Of a DNA stretch of 51,190 bases, positions 10,156 through 17,920 are shown piece after piece. Source of the DNA: Bacteroidota bacterium (GTDB taxonomy: Bacteria; Bacteroidota; Ignavibacteria; Kapaibacteriales; NICIL-2); assembly GCA_019695345.1 (NCBI GenBank), contig JAIBAE010000024.1:1-51190 (forward strand), given 5' to 3'. The position numbers were made by a program, and so were the translations under genes. The notes under the pieces were generated by a model, which was given only the letters and a program-made list of their open reading frames with translations, did not search any database and was not told the origin of the DNA. Position 1 is the first letter of the stretch. Each line of letters starts with the position of its first letter.

Positions 10156-10157
10156 CA

Positions 10158-11342
10158 TTAATTTATTATGTAAATGTTCCCTAATACAGGATCCATCGAG
10201 TTATGCGAGACAATTCTATCAATGAGATGTTCGTGAAGCACTGTACCGGCAGGAACGAGTTTAAGCCCCGAATTGGTGATAACATCTCGTCCTAATTTCA
10301 TACCATCATGCAAGTCATGCAGCTGAACAGCCTTCAATCTACTTCCGGTACTTTGTCCGTACGCAACAGTGGTAACATATTCTTCTAACAAAGCAACAAT
10401 TCTGTGGTCGTAAACATGGCGCACAAACTTTTTGATTTGATTGAGAGCTTCTTCGGATGAAGTACGATGTACTTGTTTATACTCAATGAAGTCCAGAACA
10501 ACACGAAGTATTCTAGAGCCCAACGGAATTTGCCAGTGCTGCTTCCTATCAGGGAAGCCGGTTCCATCGTAATTCTCGTACAGACTTCGTAGAATGATTC
10601 GAACTGTTTCGAGAGACTCAACATTTTGTAGAATAACATCTGCCTGACTTGGTACATTCGCCACAATTTGATTTGACGGACTACCCTCGAAAGATACAGG
10701 CGTATTCAAATCGCCATCCGGTAAATACATCTTTCCAATAGCAAAGAATTTTGTTGCTATTGTTAACGCATCTTTGCTAATTGTTACATGTTCTTCCTGT
10801 GCAAATTGTTCAGCAATCCACAACACCGACTTTTGCATGAACTCTGTAACCGTTGCAACGGAAGGGATGCGCGATTGTATTACTTTTTGAATAACAGAAA
10901 TGTAATCATCGCGTAAGTTTTCTAACTCTTGAACCTTACTAGTGAGTGTTTGATTTTGTACATTTAGTGCTTTTAGTTTACTAATTAACGATGTTGTTGA
11001 GATGAGTTTGTAGTAAGAAATTTTGTTGGTTTCGAACATATGTACTTCATCTGCACCGGAAGCATATGCGTGGTGCATGTCTTTAACATCATTAAGCAAC
11101 GCTATAAAGTGAACATTCTTAAAATGTGCATCGGCATGAATGTTTTTACAGAAAGAAGAAGCGTTAATTGATTCAACATCCCAGTCGCAAAAAATTATAT
11201 CAGGTAGTTCAGAATGTAAAGCATGAATGATACTTGCTGCGGTACGGGAAATGTTAATCTTAAATCCAGAGTTTATTTTATGCAAGAGTTGTTCCAGCAG
11301 ATCTACATCTGTTCGTTCGGATATGATATTTATTGTTAACAT
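10158..11342 (-). CDS. Response regulator with degenerate HD-GYP output domain
   Basis: The product has 394 aa. Residues 1-120 resemble a receiver domain, with the likely phospho-acceptor Asp53 in PDIIFCDWD; the usual Thr/Ser and Lys positions are not well conserved. A coiled-coil linker follows at about 125-155. Residues 165-390 resemble HD-GYP, the cyclic-di-GMP phosphodiesterase fold. However, the HDIGK motif reads FAIGK (F200, A201), so both metal-binding His and Asp are missing, and HHExxDGxGYP reads LYENYDGTGFP around D259. I infer an inactive HD-GYP domain acting as a binding or signalling module. The gene is the last of an operon after motB (8-base gap), which suggests it influences the stator or motility. 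Confidence 0.8.
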   Translation of the reverse strand: MLTINIISERTDVDLLEQLLHKINSGFKINISRTAASIIHALHSELPDIIFCDWDVESINASSFCKNIHADAHFKNVHFIALLNDVKDMHHAYASGADEVHMFETNKISYYKLISTTSLISKLKALNVQNQTLTSKVQELENLRDDYISVIQKVIQSRIPSVATVTEFMQKSVLWIAEQFAQEEHVTISKDALTIATKFFAIGKMYLPDGDLNTPVSFEGSPSNQIVANVPSQADVILQNVESLETVRIILRSLYENYDGTGFPDRKQHWQIPLGSRILRVVLDFIEYKQVHRTSSEEALNQIKKFVRHVYDHRIVALLEEYVTTVAYGQSTGSRLKAVQLHDLHDGMKLGRDVITNSGLKLVPAGTVLHEHLIDRIVSHNSMDPVLGNIYIIN

Positions 11343-11350
11343 AACATTTC

Positions 11351-12337
11351 CTAATGTGATGTAGTACTTTCGTGTTTTGGTAAATGTTCAGTACGCGGGG
11401 GAGCTTCTACCTTGATGTTGTGTTGTTTTAGCTTGTTTTCTACAATCTCATCGGGATTAAGTTGTGATATTACAATTGTTACTCTACGATTGGAAGGATC
11501 GAATGGATTAGCAGTATTGCGTAGTCTTCTATCTGCATATCCCGTTACGTTCATAATCTGTCCCGTCCAAAGCCCGGAGGTTTCTAATATTCTTCTTGCG
11601 GCATTAGCACGTTCTGCACTCAACTCCCAATTTGAGTAACCTGTTTTAGCATTGGGATAACCACGGCTATCGGTATGTCCTTCTAAGGAAACATGATTCT
11701 CAAGCTTACCAACTTCCATACCTACTTGTTTAAGAATTTTAATAGCACTTTTTGTTAGAATTGTACTACCAACTTCAAAGAACACAGTTTCTTTGGTTTC
11801 CATTAACTCAATTCGCAATCCATCGGGGGAAACAGTTACTTGAACGTTATCCAACAACTGTTGTAACTGTGCGTCTTGCTTTGCCATCTCTTGTAAATCA
11901 GCCTGTAGTTTTTGGCTTATCTCATCAATTCTTATAGCAGATTCAATGCTATCCTTAATTGCTTCCTGTTTTAATTGTTTCAGTAAACTATCTACTTGTG
12001 GATTATGTTCAGTGTTTTGGTCTTGTTCAATATCACTTGGCATCATACCGGCATTACCGTTTCCATTTCCTTGATTACCCTTAGAGCCGGCCACGAGTTG
12101 TAAATCTAGTGGAATCTGTTTTCCGGTTGTAAAACTAAACACACCGGGGTCACGAAAGAAACTGGCAATTTTTTGTTTACTATCCGGTGATAGACCTAAA
12201 ATCCACATCACAAGGAAGAACGCCATCATAGCTGTCACGAAATCGGCATACGCAACCTTCCAAGCACCGCCATGATGTCCACCATGACCGCCTTTTTTCT
12301 TTTTCTTGATTATAATGGGTTGTTCGTGCTCAGCCAT
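11351..12337 (-). CDS. motB: Flagellar motor stator protein MotB
   Basis: The product has 328 aa. A Lys-rich cytoplasmic start (IIIKKKKKGGHGG) leads into a single membrane helix WKVAYADFVTAMMAFFLVMW, in which Asp32 is the conserved proton/sodium-coupling aspartate of MotB. The C-terminal half (about 185-310) is an OmpA-like peptidoglycan-binding domain with LEGHTDSRGYP and LSAERANAARR. By family knowledge MotB anchors the MotA ring to the cell wall and completes the ion channel. It starts 5 bases after motA and is followed by the degenerate HD-GYP regulator, so the order on the minus strand is TPR protein, motA, motB, regulator. No other flagellar genes are in the window. Confidence 0.93.
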   Translation of the reverse strand: MAEHEQPIIIKKKKKGGHGGHHGGAWKVAYADFVTAMMAFFLVMWILGLSPDSKQKIASFFRDPGVFSFTTGKQIPLDLQLVAGSKGNQGNGNGNAGMMPSDIEQDQNTEHNPQVDSLLKQLKQEAIKDSIESAIRIDEISQKLQADLQEMAKQDAQLQQLLDNVQVTVSPDGLRIELMETKETVFFEVGSTILTKSAIKILKQVGMEVGKLENHVSLEGHTDSRGYPNAKTGYSNWELSAERANAARRILETSGLWTGQIMNVTGYADRRLRNTANPFDPSNRRVTIVISQLNPDEIVENKLKQHNIKVEAPPRTEHLPKHESTTSH

Positions 12338-12342
12338 AAATA

Positions 12343-13197
12343 TTATTTCACAGATTTAACTGCTTCTTCTGTTTCTTTAAATGAAGGTCTTTCGTGTGGT
12401 TCTATACCACGTCTGCCGTATTCAACTGCTACAACCGAAGGCGCACCTTTGGCAAATGCTAGGATTGCTGCTTTTATACAATTTAGATAATGGTGCTCAG
12501 CAGCAATCATGTGCTCCATGTTTTTTGCAAGAGGTCCAACAAAACCGTACGATAATAGAATTCCTAAGAATGTACCAACAAGAGCTGCCGCAACGCTATG
12601 TCCAATTACTTCCGGTGGTTGATCGATTTTACCCATTGTAATTACAACCCCCAAAACCGCTGCAACGATACCCAAACCGGGGAATGCATCACCAACAGTA
12701 GATAATGCTGCAGGTGCTTTTAGTTCCTCGTTATGCATAGTATCTAAGTCTAAATCCATCAAGTCTTCTAAGTCGTGCGCGGGAACTCCACCGTTCAACA
12801 CTACTTTTAAAGTATCACACAAAAAATCTACGGCATGATGGTTATCGAGAAATGATTTGTATTTACCCATAATTGCACTTGAGGATGGATTTTCGACGTG
12901 AGGTTCCAGTGCAATTAAACCTTCTCTCTTAGCTAACTGGAATAACTCGTACAGAAGCTTTAATATATCTACGTATGCTTCCTTGTTAATTTTTGAACCC
13001 TTTAGAGTGCCCAGAACTCCATGAACAATAGACATTGTTACGGGTAGCGGGTTAGCTATTAACAACGTACCTAATGCAGCTCCACCTATTATAATCAACT
13101 CGGTATATTGAAACAAGATACCAAGTTCACCATGGTGTAATACGTAGCCTAATATTACGCTACCTGTTACTACAACAAAACCAATTATTACAAACAT
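12343..13197 (-). CDS. motA: Flagellar motor stator protein MotA
   Basis: The product has 284 aa, a normal MotA length. Two N-terminal membrane helices (MFVIIGFVVVTGSVILGYV and the one around GGAALGTLL) precede a cytoplasmic region, then two more helices including VGDAFPGLGIVAAVLGVVI and a second ending LLSYGFVGPLA. The AFPGLGIVAAVLG segment is the MotA/TolQ/ExbB-family hallmark with the conserved proline. Together with MotB it forms the ion-driven stator that turns the flagellar rotor. In some Bacteroidota-related lineages MotAB-like pairs might drive other processes, but the long cytoplasmic loop and the MotB partner favour a flagellar role. It begins 18 bases after the TPR lipoprotein gene. 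Confidence 0.92.
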   Translation of the reverse strand: MFVIIGFVVVTGSVILGYVLHHGELGILFQYTELIIIGGAALGTLLIANPLPVTMSIVHGVLGTLKGSKINKEAYVDILKLLYELFQLAKREGLIALEPHVENPSSSAIMGKYKSFLDNHHAVDFLCDTLKVVLNGGVPAHDLEDLMDLDLDTMHNEELKAPAALSTVGDAFPGLGIVAAVLGVVITMGKIDQPPEVIGHSVAAALVGTFLGILLSYGFVGPLAKNMEHMIAAEHHYLNCIKAAILAFAKGAPSVVAVEYGRRGIEPHERPSFKETEEAVKSVK

Positions 13198-13215
13198 ACT
13201 ACCACCACAGAAAAA

Positions 13216-14880
13216 TTATTTTTCAGGCAGTAAACGCTGTAGTAAATATACTTTTGAATTATCTAATTCGTAGGCACGTCTCCAGGCATCCACTGCTTTT
13301 TCATGCATTCCAAGTTTTTCGTAATTATCGCCCAAATGTTCAAAAAGTGTAGCTGATTTTTGGCTTATAGTACTTGCCTTTTCTAAATATGCTATTGATT
13401 CTGTAAATCTTCCAAGTTTGAACAGTACCCAGCCGTATGTATCTATAAATGAGGCATTGTTACTATCTATCCGTATTGCCCTTCCGGAAAGCTGTAATGC
13501 CCTGTTTAGATTTTTTTCTTGTGTTACTAAAGAGTACGCCAAATTGTTACAAGAAAAGGGGTTGTCTGAGTCTAGTTGGACTGAACGTTCATAACATAAA
13601 TCAGAACTATCCTGTAGTCCCACTTTGTCGAATAAGAACCCCAAATGTCCCCAAAAATCTGTTTGATTGGAATCTAGGCGAATACTCTGTTGCGTTGCAG
13701 CAATTGCCATACGTATCGAATCTTGCCTACTTAAGAATATTGCATACGAAAACCAGATGGCAGGTGAAGTTGAATAGGATGATGTAGAAAGTTTGTACAC
13801 AGAATCACACATACGTAAATCACCACGTTCCTCATAATACGAAGCTATCCTGAGATTAAGATTTGGAGTGTTGCTAGAAAATCTAAGGGCTGTATTAAAA
13901 AATGAGTTAGCATCCTGTGTGTTATTTATTTTATCTGATAACAAGCCGGACAATTCATAGATTTCGGGGTAGGAATTATAACGCACATCAATTTGCTTGA
14001 TAAACTCAGGAATATACTTATTAGTAGAGTCAAGGCTACCATCAAGTAAAGCAGTTCCAATTCGTATTTGATAATTAAACTGTTGTTCAATAGATAACAC
14101 ACTACTATTACGTTGTAAGATATTTAAAGCTTCGCCATATTGTTTCGTAGTTAAATACAACTCTAATAAAGTCTCATCAATGTACGATTTCTCAGGAATG
14201 ACATCGGAAAGTACGCTCATCAACGATATCATTCCTTGGTGCATATCATGCTGCTGATACAAGTTATAGAGTTCAAATAGTATTGCCGGGTCTTCAGATT
14301 CACGTAAAAGTTGTTGAAGCTCTACAATTGCGGTTTTATAATCAATTCTTGAAAGTACTTTAGCATACTTAAACCTACTCTGGTATGTGTTCTCCAATTG
14401 TACTAGCCGATTGTAACACTCAAGCGAGGCTGGGAAATTTGAGCGTGATATGTATAACTCACCTAATAAATCCCAAGCCGGTGCAAAGGATGAATCTAAG
14501 GAAATAGCAGCTTCAGAATATGCGAATGATTGGTTTAGAAGTACCAAATTCTGATAACATCGTGCAATACAGTACAATACAGTAGCATTGGTATCATAGC
14601 GCAGGCTTTGGCTAAACTCATTTATTGCATCGTCGTAACGATAATTCATCTGCGAAACTGAGGCACGAATTACTAAATCTGTAGCTTTTCTCTTAGCATA
14701 TGTGGAATCTTTAAGCCATTCAATGGTTCTTGTCTGATGTTTAATTACTTTGGTATTAGCGCACGAGAGTAAAAATAACAAAGAAGAAAAAGATACGATA
14801 TGAAGGAGGTATGTAATTACTATGTTACTTGATGCTGATGATAAGTAACAAAATGGTAGGTATAATCGTCGGCGTTTCAT
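13216..14880 (-). CDS. Tetratricopeptide-repeat lipoprotein
   Basis: The product has 554 aa. The N terminus has a hydrophobic stretch ending in FLLSCANTK, a good lipobox with lipidated Cys near residue 40; the preceding basic segment MKRRRLYLPF is long for a signal peptide, but no later in-frame Met exists before the lipobox. The body is a chain of helical TPR units (for example DAINEFSQSLRYDTNATVLY, SAPAWDLLGELYISR-type and FTESIAYLEKASTISQKSA near the C terminus). TPR lipoproteins scaffold protein complexes on the outer-membrane inner leaflet. As first gene of the operon with motA, motB and the regulator it may help assemble or position the stator, an inference from context only. The upstream rpmB terminator separates it from rpmB. 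Confidence 0.8.
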   Translation of the reverse strand: MKRRRLYLPFCYLSSASSNIVITYLLHIVSFSSLLFLLSCANTKVIKHQTRTIEWLKDSTYAKRKATDLVIRASVSQMNYRYDDAINEFSQSLRYDTNATVLYCIARCYQNLVLLNQSFAYSEAAISLDSSFAPAWDLLGELYISRSNFPASLECYNRLVQLENTYQSRFKYAKVLSRIDYKTAIVELQQLLRESEDPAILFELYNLYQQHDMHQGMISLMSVLSDVIPEKSYIDETLLELYLTTKQYGEALNILQRNSSVLSIEQQFNYQIRIGTALLDGSLDSTNKYIPEFIKQIDVRYNSYPEIYELSGLLSDKINNTQDANSFFNTALRFSSNTPNLNLRIASYYEERGDLRMCDSVYKLSTSSYSTSPAIWFSYAIFLSRQDSIRMAIAATQQSIRLDSNQTDFWGHLGFLFDKVGLQDSSDLCYERSVQLDSDNPFSCNNLAYSLVTQEKNLNRALQLSGRAIRIDSNNASFIDTYGWVLFKLGRFTESIAYLEKASTISQKSATLFEHLGDNYEKLGMHEKAVDAWRRAYELDNSKVYLLQRLLPEK

Positions 14881-14908
14881 TACAAATTGACTACTTACGT
14901 TTAAAAGT

Positions 14909-14935
14909 AAACAACCCTCAAGTTGAGGGTTGTTT
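14909..14935 (-). terminator. Intrinsic terminator of rpmB
   Basis: AAACAACCCTCAA (14909-14921) and TTGAGGGTTGTTT (14923-14935) are perfect inverted arms of 13 bases. Read on the minus strand, they are followed by a T-rich stretch (TACTTTTAAAC). The rpmB stop codon lies 2 bases before the hairpin. Confidence 0.85.
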
Positions 14936-14937
14936 AG

Positions 14938-15156
14938 TTAACGAGCTTCTTTTAACATGGCTTGTAAACCTTTTTTGGTAACAGTTTTAATAGCACGTGC
15001 TGTAATTCTCAATGTTACCCATTTTTTATTTTGCTCATCCCAAATACGTTTCTTTTGTAAATTGGGTAAAAAGCGGCGTCTTGTACGGTTATTAGCATGT
15101 GATACATTATTACCGTATAAAACTGTTGTCCCTGTAAGTTGGCAACGTTTTGACAT
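14938..15156 (-). CDS. rpmB: 50S ribosomal protein L28
   Basis: The product has 72 aa. The sequence has the L28 hallmarks: MSKRCQLTGT at the start, GNNVSHANNRTRRRF in the middle and LRITARAIKTVTKKGL near the end. The usual zinc-type Cys pairs of some L28 forms are absent. L28 is a component of the large ribosomal subunit. The start is fixed by a strong Shine-Dalgarno sequence GCAGGAGT ending 6 bases upstream, and by tandem -7 elements at 15186-15201. It is a monocistronic gene with its own terminator, divergent from comEC. Confidence 0.97.
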   Translation of the reverse strand: MSKRCQLTGTTVLYGNNVSHANNRTRRRFLPNLQKKRIWDEQNKKWVTLRITARAIKTVTKKGLQAMLKEAR

Positions 15157-15161
15157 TTTTT

Positions 15162-15169
15162 ACTCCTGC
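15162..15169 (-). promoter_or_regulatory. Shine-Dalgarno site of rpmB
   Basis: Minus-strand GCAGGAGT, ending 6 bases before the rpmB ATG. Strong SD sites are uncommon in this group; the same octamer precedes the FN3 gene at 39549. Confidence 0.7.
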
Positions 15170-15185
15170 AATAAAATTTAGACTA

Positions 15186-15201
15186 CAAAGATACAAAGAT
15201 A
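15186..15201 (-). promoter_or_regulatory. Tandem TATCTTTG -7 elements for rpmB
   Basis: Two adjacent direct copies of TATCTTTG (minus strand, 15194-15201 and 15186-15193) match the Bacteroidota -7 consensus TAnnTTTG. They place the transcription start about 25-30 bases upstream of rpmB. No clear -33 box was seen. Confidence 0.6.
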
Positions 15202-15242
15202 GAAGAAGCAAAAAAACACTTAATTTTTCAAAATATCCAAAA

Positions 15243-17039
15243 ATGACACGCGTACCCCTTGTAAAATACCTGATTTTAGTTCTTATTGGATTGTCATTTT
15301 CGTTGATTTCGAATATAATTATACTATCATTGGTTATTCTGGTAATAAATGTATTTGTATATATAGGCTTTACCAAACAATATGTGCCAATGCGTCAAAT
15401 CACTTTTATTGTTTTTACGACATTAACAGGATATATCGTAGGATTTGGTATACTAAAACCGGTATTTACAACGCATATATATCAACCTAAGTTGAATGCC
15501 CTAATACATGGGAGAATACATGAAATTAACATTACTTCCAATAACACATTACGGGTAAAGGTCGAAGGTAATATTGATTTCGTTTCACTGAAAAATATTC
15601 AAGCCAAATGTTTACTTTCATTACCAAGTCAAGACTCAAGTGTCCACTTGCAACCGGGTAATGAAATATACTGTGTAGCTCAACTCCGGTTACCTGAAAA
15701 ACAGCAATTACCCACAGATTTTCCGGAAGTTCAATATTGTACTGCAAATGGTGTTATGTTTATCGGTACAATATTTCAAAATGAGTTTGCAGTAACATCA
15801 CACCAAACATCTTGGTATGCTAACATACAAAGGGTACGTACCTCGATTCAAAAGTTTAACGATGATTATTATCCAAAGGAAACAAAAGGAATAATTAATG
15901 CACTTGTAATTGGTGAGACTAATGAGATTGATAATAGTACACGTGAACTGTTTTCTTTATCTGGAACTTCCCATGTGTTATCTGTAAGTGGATTGCATGT
16001 TGGAGTAATTGCCTATATACTGTATTTATTGTTTGGCTTTGTACATCATCAATGGATTAAAGTATTATTGTTTAGTTGTTGTCTGATATCATTTGTTGTT
16101 TTAACCGGATTTCAACCTTCAGCAGTTAGGGCAGTTATTATGGCTATTCTAGTTGTAGTTGTAAAAACCAAGCAACGTGATGTATCCATGGTAAATATTC
16201 TGTTTGCAACTTCAATTCTTATGCTTGCTCTTGAGCCATCATTGCTGTTTTCTATTGCATTTCAATTGTCAGTTACATCGTTGTTGGGATTGTTGTTGTT
16301 TTATCAACGCTCATTACACTTGTTAAAGCTGATTTTCCCATGGAATAATATAGTATTCATTTGGCTACTGAATTCTGTTTCAGTTTCTATTGCCGCTAGT
16401 ATTCTAGTATTACCTTTAGTTATATATTATTTTTCATCATTATCATTGATTGGTCCGATAAGTAACATAATTGCTGTACCTTTAACATCGTTAGCAATGG
16501 TTCTTGGAATACTGGCGTATCTGGTTCACCCTGTAACTACAGTACTTGCAGAAGGATACATTTTATTAGCACATAATCTACTTCAAGTAACCATTATTGT
16601 TAACTCGTTTCTTCTAAAATTGCCATTTTCTTCAATCCAAAGTTTACAACTTATGGTTCCGGTTGTTGTAGCTTCTTGTACTATTGGATATGTAGTATAT
16701 AGTTCTACAATACGAATGTTAGTTTTTAGAGTTGGTATTGGTAGTATAATAATGGTTGCTCTAATTGTAAGTTTAACCCAACAATCAACAAATTTTATAA
16801 TTCAGCATAAACATATTCAGGCATCATTTATAAAAAGTACCAACAATTCTTCAGTACTACTGCTTCACGATATTAAACCTGTTAGAACGATATACTACGA
16901 TAAACCTCTCACCCAATACCTTAAAATGCAAACAACAGATTCAATCCTCGTTGTTTCAAAAGGTAGGCAATCAGAGATAGTATGCGACTCATTGCTATCC
17001 AATTCACATTGTAAAAATATAAAATATGTAAAACTATGA
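15243..17039 (+). CDS. comEC: ComEC/Rec2-type DNA-uptake channel protein, lacking the metallo-beta-lactamase domain
   Basis: The product has 598 aa from the ATG at 15243. An upstream in-frame ATG at 15150 overlaps the start of rpmB and its SD site, so it is rejected. The order is: N-terminal membrane helices (LVKYLILVLIGLSF), an OB-like DUF4131 region (about 80-210), then the multi-helix Competence domain from about 215, with the signature SGTSHVLSVSGLHVGV. Many ComEC proteins carry a C-terminal metallo-beta-lactamase domain of about 200 residues; here only about 80 residues follow the last helix and no HxHxDH motif is seen. The protein should carry one DNA strand across the inner membrane in natural transformation. 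It overlaps pgeF by 4 bases (ATGA). Confidence 0.88.
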   Translation: MTRVPLVKYLILVLIGLSFSLISNIIILSLVILVINVFVYIGFTKQYVPMRQITFIVFTTLTGYIVGFGILKPVFTTHIYQPKLNALIHGRIHEINITSNNTLRVKVEGNIDFVSLKNIQAKCLLSLPSQDSSVHLQPGNEIYCVAQLRLPEKQQLPTDFPEVQYCTANGVMFIGTIFQNEFAVTSHQTSWYANIQRVRTSIQKFNDDYYPKETKGIINALVIGETNEIDNSTRELFSLSGTSHVLSVSGLHVGVIAYILYLLFGFVHHQWIKVLLFSCCLISFVVLTGFQPSAVRAVIMAILVVVVKTKQRDVSMVNILFATSILMLALEPSLLFSIAFQLSVTSLLGLLLFYQRSLHLLKLIFPWNNIVFIWLLNSVSVSIAASILVLPLVIYYFSSLSLIGPISNIIAVPLTSLAMVLGILAYLVHPVTTVLAEGYILLAHNLLQVTIIVNSFLLKLPFSSIQSLQLMVPVVVASCTIGYVVYSSTIRMLVFRVGIGSIIMVALIVSLTQQSTNFIIQHKHIQASFIKSTNNSSVLLLHDIKPVRTIYYDKPLTQYLKMQTTDSILVVSKGRQSEIVCDSLLSNSHCKNIKYVKL

Positions 17040-17761
17040 TTCAGCTTGAGCAATATCACGAAGGTAAAGTTATTTATGGTATAACACATGCTAACAAGGG
17101 GAGCTTTACACAGGTAGGTTTTACTATCTCTGCAACTGATGTCTGTACTCCAAATGAAGTTGAATCTTGCAGAAGGGAATTAGCAGAACTGCTCAACTTT
17201 CCGTATCCTAATGCACAGTTTCAAAAACAAGTTCATGGTGTTACTATTGTTGGCAGACCCGCCATTGATTCTCATCATAGTAATGAATCAGATGGAATGT
17301 TTACAACGCAATTAGATACTTTACTTTGTGTTTCTGTTGCAGATTGTTGCGGTGTTCTCATTTGGAGTGATGACCATCAACTTATTGCAGGAATTCACTC
17401 AGGATGGAAAGGAACTCAGCAAAACATTGCAGGTAGAGGTATAGATGTTTTACAGCAAACATATCAATACAAACCAGAATCACTAAATGTTTGGCTATCG
17501 CCTTGTGCTAGTGTTAAGGCATACGTGGTGAAACAAGATGTTCAGCAGTACTTTCCGCAGTATTGTACTGCAATAAACAATACCGATTTCCTGTTCGATA
17601 ACAAGGCAGCAATTGTTGCACAGCTAACGCAAAAAGGAGTACCTACTTCTAAGATTAGGGTTTCGGATGAATGCACTATCTTGAACCACAGTTATCATTC
17701 GTACAGAAGAGATGGAGCACTTTCCGGAAGGATGGCTGCGTTTATAGGTATTAGGAGTTAG
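17036..17761 (+). CDS. pgeF: Peptidoglycan editing factor / laccase-domain purine nucleoside enzyme
   Basis: The product has 241 aa, the usual length of the YfiH/PgeF family. The three expected active-site residues are visible: His67 in KQVHG, Cys104 in VADC and His121 in IHSGWKG. YHSYRRDGALSGRMAAFI near the end matches the family C terminus. Members have been described as purine nucleoside phosphorylase/adenosine deaminase enzymes and, in E. coli, as a factor preventing misincorporation of non-canonical residues into cell-wall precursors. The start ATG overlaps the comEC stop as ATGA, so translation is probably coupled. A composite palindromic repeat follows directly after the stop codon. 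Confidence 0.9.
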   Translation: MIQLEQYHEGKVIYGITHANKGSFTQVGFTISATDVCTPNEVESCRRELAELLNFPYPNAQFQKQVHGVTIVGRPAIDSHHSNESDGMFTTQLDTLLCVSVADCCGVLIWSDDHQLIAGIHSGWKGTQQNIAGRGIDVLQQTYQYKPESLNVWLSPCASVKAYVVKQDVQQYFPQYCTAINNTDFLFDNKAAIVAQLTQKGVPTSKIRVSDECTILNHSYHSYRRDGALSGRMAAFIGIRS

Positions 17762-17914
17762 GTGTGGTTCCCTCTGCTAACGAAGCCATCCTTCAGCGCG
17801 CCAACCCGGTGCGAACCGACCCTCTAACATCGCTATTTTTTGCGATGCTGAACGAGCGGCTCGCGCTGAGTCTGCGAGTAGTACGGTTGCAGCGGCAACA
17901 GAGGGAATCACCTA
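17762..17914. repeat. Family A composite palindrome between convergent genes
   Basis: The left half starts GGTTCCCTCTG and ends AACATCGC; the right half starts GCGATGCTGAACG and ends CAGAGGGAATCACC. The halves are imperfect inverted copies around a short loop, giving an about 150-base palindrome. It fills the gap between pgeF and the sensor gene and may act as a bidirectional terminator, although it lacks a U-tract. Confidence 0.75.
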
Positions 17915-17920
17915 AATATA

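Noticed and set aside
9868-10157. tRNA or small RNA gene in the 290-base gap
   Set aside because: No cloverleaf arms or TTCGAAT loop; the sequence is explained by a composite family A repeat.
15150-15242. Upstream start for comEC at 15150
   Set aside because: It would overlap the rpmB start codon, its SD site and its promoter, and adds residues unlike ComEC N termini.
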